From Gremmenia infestans (Eukaryota; Ascomycota; Leotiomycetes; Helotiales; Hamatocanthoscyphaceae), in the NCBI GenBank assembly GCA_032629725.1, contig JAFEVB010000012.1, positions 1 through 64,000 on the forward strand: 64,000 bases of DNA, in the 5' to 3' direction. Below, in pieces: positions 58,301 to 64,000 of this stretch. A program made the translations under genes and the position numbers. A model generated the notes under the pieces. It saw nothing but the letters and a program-made list of their open reading frames with translations, had not been told where the DNA came from and made no database searches. Every line of letters starts with the position of its first letter. The stretch's first letter is position 1.

Positions 58301-60924
58301 TCTTTCATTCAGAGGGAAGTATAAGACGGTGTGGCGCCAAGCATTCTCAATAGGCAATTGCAGGGTGAGATTGTTGAAAGGATCGAAAGTGATGCTAACC
58401 TTGGAGCAGACAGGGCAAACGAGGGTTGACTTGTACATGCCCGTAAAAAGATCCGCGATTACTGAATCATCTCGCTTCTTGGTGATATCCCAGACCTTGG
58501 CGGCCATTTCTCGAATAGCTTCAGGATTGTTGACCATCTCATCGGTCGAATCCGGCTTTTCGATGTAGGGCTTCTTTTTCACTCGGCTCAGATCCTCTTG
58601 AAGTCCGTCTAGTAGAAACCCGAGGAATTCTTGTGAATCTTGTTGTCCATAACCAGAGAATGATGGCGCGTATTTACCAATGACATTCTTGAAGTTCCGT
58701 GGGGTAACGGATGTTGGGACTGGCTCCTTATAGATCTCGGCCAATAATCGTGCGTAAGCCTCCGCGACTTGACCGTTATTTCCCAAAGGATTCTCAAAGT
58801 TGAGCTCGTTAGCAGCCGCACCAGACAAGAAGTACTTGGTTAATTCTTCCACGCTACGAACGCACTGGAGGGCGGAATTCATGTAACAAGTGTTTCCAAG
58901 ATTACTCAAACCAACTGTCCCGAGCACTTTTCCAGGTTTTTGTGTACGGCCACGGGTCATTGGACCTGAGGGAGCTGGGCTATTTCTGCCGCTGTTTGGC
59001 TGGCTTTGAGACATTCCAGTCCTGGTAAGAGCTGCGGTGGATTTCCCGCTCTTGGAGGTATAGTTGGACACATAGCTATTGCCGTCTACAGCCTCATCTA
59101 GGACAATATGTTGGCTGTCTCCGAGGGAGGTCATCGACAGATCACTTGAACCATTGTAATTCTTCTGCAGGGTGATATCACCGCGTTCCTCGTTGACGAG
59201 TTCCCTTCTGCTGCCCTTCTCGAGCTCCAAGAAAGTCGAAACTGGGAGCAGAAGATGTTTCCATGAGTCCTGTGGCTCACGGGATTGAGAACTTGGATTT
59301 GGCGCTGGTGAGCTAGGCCGTGATGAAGGTGGCGTCACAGTGTTTGCTGTGGGGGCTACCGGTTCTGCAGCAGGCAACAGCCTTGGAACTCGCCAAACAC
59401 GCACTTTCTTCGAAAGATCTATCTGTGATTGCTCCTTAATTTTCTTCAGGAAGTCGTAGTATCTTGTAGACCTACTTAGGACATATGTGAGTGGTGGTGG
59501 ATTTGAGACCTTGAGCTTTTGCGGGACTAAAATCGGATTGTTATCTGAATACAAGCGGTGTATGGTGAAAACCGGGGGGTGTATTTCATATTGGGTATTC
59601 GGCAAGCCATTCTTATCGGGGTTTGTGTTATGGGCAATGCGTTGAATCGGTTGAGCACCGGGCATGAGCGTATACCATGAGACGACGAGATTCCATGCCT
59701 CTTCAGGGAAAAAGGCAAACGACTCCAGTCCTAGACCATGCTTGAGTCGAACAAAATCCTTCCCATCGGAGTCCGTTACGATATCTTGGATAATATCTGA
59801 ATTGTCGATCGGCCCTACTTCGCCTTCTGGCTCAACTTTGCTCTTCTGTCTAGCCTCGGAACCACGGTCCTGTACACGTTGAAGCCAACGGTGAGACACA
59901 ACGTACATCATATCATTTTCTTGGGGTACATGTTGCATAGCTGCTTCGCACAATGTTGTCACAGTCTTAATCTGGACGTCGATGGAAGGTGTCTCTGTAG
60001 CATAGTCTGTTAGTTGGGTATCTTCGAATCAATTTGTCCCATTCACATACCATTTTGGGGATCTGCTACAGGAGGCACCGTACTTTGTTCCTGCTCCACT
60101 TCCATGTCCTGTGTTTGCAACACAGGGTCATTGGCTGGCTTTGGTCCAGCATTCTTTAACATATCCACGGACTGTGCTCGTTGGTGTGTGTTTGATTCTG
60201 AGGGATTTGTAGGCTCCGGTGGGTCGGATAGGGGGGCGGAGATCATATCGACATCATCCTTCTGGCTTGAAGCTACATCAGAGTCCTCTAGGTTTGATGC
60301 ACGTCTCTTTAGTGGCGACGAAGACCTCTGTGGGGCATCTGCAGCGCCTCCCATAATAGCCCTATGTGAAAAGGACTTGAGGGTAGACTGGCTCTTGTTT
60401 GAATCTTGTTCGGTAGGTGCGAGAGAGGCTTGTTGGGTGTCCGCAGCTGAGAAATCTCCCCCTCGTTCAGCTTCAATAGAGAGTTTGGCGTAGGAGTCAG
60501 TGGGCGAGCTCGCCGCCGAAGACACACAGTCGCCCGCAGAGGGTGCTGAGGGGTTCTGCAGATGCTGGGGGATGTGGGGAGGGATATTTATATCCGAGGA
60601 GCTTGGGTTGGGGATCTCAAATCGAGGAAGATCGTGGGGGGATTCAGAGTCGCAATCCTCAACCGAGTTCAGTGGGATATCAGGATTGTTACCGGAAGGC
60701 GGGCCTGTAATATGCTGCGGAGAGAGCTTTCTTTTCTTTGTGGAAGACGTCGTGAATGCGAGCTGCCTTTGCAGCTCTGAGTCCGCCGGGGGGATCAGTG
60801 TAGGTGTAGGGGGTGTAGGCGGCGCGAGAAAAGACTGGAAGTTTCCTCAAAGGCAAGACTACATGGACAAGCGGACCGCATGTAGGTAAATATTTACGGC
60901 TAGAGACGAAAGAGAATGGGACAT
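55309..60924 (-). CDS. UBP12: Ubiquitin-specific protease, Ubp12 type
   Basis: Eight exons on the minus strand: 60898-60924, 60051-60834, 57866-59994, 57517-57815, 57102-57462, 56272-56989 and 55309-56225, with the first only nine codons, all in frame to 1744 residues. (Counting gives seven spliced segments; the tiny first one is the least certain.) A Ser/Pro-rich N-terminus precedes a DUSP-like domain (VPQENDMMYVVSHRWLQRV). The Cys box GLSNLGNTCYMNS carries Cys640, the His box GGHYTAF carries His1422, and zinc-ribbon CPVC and CPRC pairs lie between. A large acidic insert separates the two catalytic boxes, as in Ubp12/USP4. The acidic C-tail is disordered. It removes ubiquitin from protein substrates in nucleus or cytosol. 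Confidence 0.88.
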
Positions 60925-63458
60925 CAAGGTCGAAGTGGCCAGAGAGTGTTTTGATGGGTGTCGACGAAGAATTGAATTAAATTGAATGAAAAGGGAGACG
61001 GAAGAGATTGTAGATGGAGGATCTTGGATGTATTTTACGCTAACCGAGCGTGATGAATATGACGGTAGCCTGCGTGTCCCCAGACACCATAAACCACCTG
61101 CAGTCAAATCAACAACAACACCACTGCGATATTGTGCTATGCTGGGAGACTTCAGAATCTGCACAGTAGTGCTGGCGATGATAGGTGAAGCTGTGATTAA
61201 TCGTGAGCGTTTTCTGTCTGTCCGTTTGTTAGTGATGGGAATGTAGAATGGAGTCGTGCGGGCAAGTGCTGCTCGTGCACGCCAACCAACCAAGCAGACA
61301 AGGCAGTATTGATTCACCTTGCAATAGCCATGTACTATACAGCATATTTTGCAGTTTGCTAAATACAGCTTTGTTGTTTATACCCCCGTTACTGAAGCTT
61401 TTCGAGATTCCCTTCAAATCGCTCTGCCCTCCCTTTCTGCGATCAGCAATAAAGAAGGCCTATTCGTTGAGTGAATAATGGGAGGAGATCCGGACGAGTG
61501 CTGGACACAAAAACGGGCAATATCATGACTTTTACTCGAGTAGTGTCTTATTCCGCCTTACATATTACAGGATTAGTGCGTTTATCTGACCAACACGATC
61601 CGGGCGAACGTCTATATATACTTCATTTCTTCAGGAGATGCGAGGGGAAAAACTACCAGATCATTTGCTTAAGCAAAAGATTTTATCGAAGACTGAACCT
61701 TGCCGAATGATTTCCCGGGTAACTTCGTGCCCTGCTCTGTTTACCCTGTCCTGTCACGTATCTCCACCTCGCAGTTTTGAAATTGAGACTACTGTCCTGA
61801 GTCTTCGCCTCAACACTGCTCGGCCTTTTGCTTGACACTTGGCTTTCAGTCAAACTTAAGACGAGCAAAGTATTTCATAAGCAGGCAAGATTATCTGGTG
61901 GTCCTCAAGCCGGTGATGCTAAGGATTGTTTGACCTGGATGCCTCCTGCCCCTTGATGTTTCCCGGCAACTTCCCAATCTACTGCAAGTCTATGCATTCG
62001 AGGCTAGACTTCATTTCATTTATATGGCAGAACTCATTTCATCCCAGTCACAGCTGGCTATCCTTATGAACAAATGTTGGATTTAACTGCTTACATAAGC
62101 GTAGTCCACAAGACTCTTCTCTTTGATTCTGGATTGATGTTGTATACAATATATGACTGTTACCTCTTATGCCAGCGTCAAGTTCTTATTCGATCATCTC
62201 TGTGACCTGCGCATTCTAACAACAAAGTCCACTTTGACTTTCACGTGACTGGAAACTGCTTTCAGGCTGTGAGTCCAAATCGTTTATACAGCGGGTGTAT
62301 AGAGGGAGGTGAGATTTAGGACTCGAGGTAATGGTGAAACTTTGGGCTACAGGTTGTCGAGAACAGATTGCTGCATGGCCTGGATCAGGCATAATAATGC
62401 CGTAGTAAATAGAAACTATGAGGAGCATCAACTTTGATAAGCAAAGGTTCTTCGAATCCTGGCATAGAAATATGTATTTTGGCTCACCGAGGCTTCCAGG
62501 ATGCCAAATAGCATATACTGAGTGTTTGTCCTAATAAAGCCAGGGTCGAAATCGAAATGTCAGAATTGGCTCTACTGAGATGCTTTGCGCGCAAATACTC
62601 GTGACTAGATGGATGGTACCTCAACTTTAATCTACTCCGCCCTGCAGTTTCTCCAAAGAGCATTTAAGCAGTTACAACCAGCCAATCGCAAAATATCGTA
62701 TCGTTTACCGATTATATGCACCCCAGCGTCATTTATATACCTAATGTCCATTCGTGACGTGGCACGGTCAGCAAGCCAAAGCTGAGCTCAGCCTCACCTG
62801 CTGCACCGCCCACCAGAATCAAAATGACGATTGGAGAGAGAGAGAAAGGAAAGAGTTCCAGGCCGCGAAGTCCAGTATGACAGAGAAGGACAATATTAAG
62901 CGAAGTACTAAGGTTGTATCGAGATGGCGATGGCTTCAAATGACCCTCAACTTTCGTGGAACCTCCAATCATGCATCGACGATTTCGGTAAGACCGTAAG
63001 TAGTTACGCCCCAGTAAGTATATGGAGCCACCTGCCTGTCAGCCCTTTTACAGATACATTAGCCGCAATGCATGCGCTCTATCACGGTATCCTACCGGCA
63101 GCTGCCTAGGTGGCGGTCATGGAGCCATCTCCTAATTGAACTCAAGCTTACATTATTGTGCCTCTCCAAGTGGAGAAGCGGAGAGAATTTGCCTTGTGAG
63201 TCAGGCGGGAGTACAGTACTGTACCTACCCTTGGACGACCCATTATTGGTTGAGGTTGCCTGGTGTTGTTTATATATATATTTTTCAATCCCCAATGTCT
63301 ACACTATATATGCTCACTGTCAACCCCATTCATCACATCCCCTCAGTCACTGGGATTTCTCGACAAAGGCCACGGAAACTCAACCACCCCACTTTGGGCC
63401 TTCAACAACAGCATCCCCCTCTTACCTCTACAGCCTTTCCCTCTTTGTCGCTGCAATC
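60925..63458. other. Divergent intergenic region, 2.5 kb
   Basis: This lies between the divergent starts of the deubiquitinase and the BCS1-type gene. Frames of 60-150 codons occur on both strands, but none shows a domain. I see no tRNA. Confidence 0.45.
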
Positions 63459-64000
63459 ATGAATCAGTCTTGCAATAAAAGCGAGTCGCTGGGGAATGCG
63501 CCCAAAGGGTCTAATACAGCATACCCCGATCAATTGAATCCCCAAACCGCTCTCCTCGATGCCTTCTTCCCCGGATTCTCGTTGCTCTCCTCTGCCCTTT
63601 CTAGATACTCCTCAGTCGACCTGACTCTCTATTTCCCAACCTTGCTCGCTTTCGGTCTTCTTATTTTTGGAGGACGCTATCTGAACGAATGGCTCTGGGG
63701 CTTTCTCAATGAGCACGCTATGTCTACAGCCGATATCAGGACAGATGACGAGATGTATAATATGTTCATGGGATGGGTTGCCAACCAGAAATTCGCTCAG
63801 CGTTCTCGCCGGTTCGTGGCCAACACGGATCTGAACAGCCGCACGTGGTTTCTATTCCGAGATTACGACGACGACGACGATAAGGATGATGAAGTAACCG
63901 TTGACTTCGATGACAACGGTAACCCCATCTCCCGCGTTGGAACTGGAAAGCAGCAGAAAAAGGTGCGGTTTACTCCATCCTTTGGAACGCATTACTTTTG
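63459..64000 (+). CDS. BCS1-type AAA protein, 5' part (runs off the window)
   Basis: The frame opens at ATG 63459 (MNQSCNKSESLGNAPK) and stays open to the window end, at least 180 residues. A membrane segment (TLYFPTLLAFGLLIFGG) is followed by the N-terminal layout of fungal BCS1-like proteins: LNEHAMSTADIRTDDEMYNM, then FVANTDLNSRTWFLFRDYDD and VRFTPSFGTHYF. The AAA ATPase domain should follow beyond 64000. Mitochondrial Bcs1 folds the Rieske protein through the inner membrane. Fungi also carry many paralogues of unknown role, and the acidic insert here suggests one of these. Confidence 0.75.
   Translation, partial: MNQSCNKSESLGNAPKGSNTAYPDQLNPQTALLDAFFPGFSLLSSALSRYSSVDLTLYFPTLLAFGLLIFGGRYLNEWLWGFLNEHAMSTADIRTDDEMYNMFMGWVANQKFAQRSRRFVANTDLNSRTWFLFRDYDDDDDKDDEVTVDFDDNGNPISRVGTGKQQKKVRFTPSFGTHYF

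Noticed and set aside
1..64000. CRISPR arrays, bacterial operons, tRNA or rRNA genes
   Set aside because: No spaced direct repeats of that kind, and no tRNA or rRNA signature was seen on either strand by eye.

Overview
The window reads as a stretch of a filamentous ascomycete genome, most likely a Leotiomycete-type fungus. That is inferred from gene families, intron style (mostly 45-80 bp, GT-AG, CTRAC-like branch sites) and a two-part base composition; no single gene fixes the genus. Positions 1-15.3 kb are an AT-rich, gene-free block of nested transposons carrying the signature of repeat-induced point mutation (RIP): in-frame stops that are mostly TAG/TAA and LTR differences that are all transitions. 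Its core is a complete but dead chromodomain Gypsy element (7366-13896; two 466-bp LTRs, a 5-bp target duplication) that landed in the LTR of an older copy of the same family. An inverted third copy and a Tc1/mariner transposase scrap follow. The first 5 kb hold a 24-bp minisatellite in two orientations.

From about 15.3 kb the sequence is ordinary GC with real genes: an SDR oxidoreductase (19972-20848, +) tail-to-tail with a Zn2Cys6 regulator whose sixth zinc ligand is Arg (21180-22514, -); a 988-residue calpain (23185-26592, -); a class 3 lipase (28040-29869, +); a zinc-less MDR oxidoreductase (31666-32783, +) next to an intact Zn2Cys6 regulator (33466-35075, +), the two sharing a 13-bp promoter sequence; a HET/NB-ARC pseudogene (about 35.86-36.43 kb); a ten-exon secreted phospholipase C-type phosphoesterase (37200-39668, -) divergent from a seven-exon multicopper oxidase (40645-42783, +); a cytochrome c peroxidase-type haem peroxidase (45254-46323, +); a Ser/Thr kinase (47385-49679, +); a gene of unknown function split by a 1.84-kb Fot1/pogo element (51008-53770, -); a 1744-residue Ubp12-type deubiquitinase (55309-60924, -); and the 5' end of a BCS1-type AAA protein running off the window (63459-64000, +).

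Smaller elements lie between the genes: a 518-bp hAT-like MITE with a perfect 8-bp target duplication (50193-50710), a fold-back element with about 85-bp arms (44257-44517), a perfect 18-bp hairpin (44177-44216), a pogo-type transposase tail (about 18.6-18.9 kb), and up to three tiny single-span membrane-protein genes (near 17.5, 36.6 and 43.4 kb). Exon joins were worked out by hand from splice sites and reading frame; each multi-exon model is in frame end to end unless stated. The window mixes housekeeping genes with accessory, secreted and self-recognition genes and shows at least six transposon families. I see no CRISPR, tRNA or rRNA. I found no convincing new multi-gene system. The best leads are the MDR/regulator pair with its shared promoter sequence, the LC8-type motifs in the calpain tail, and the Fot1 disruption of an unknown gene.
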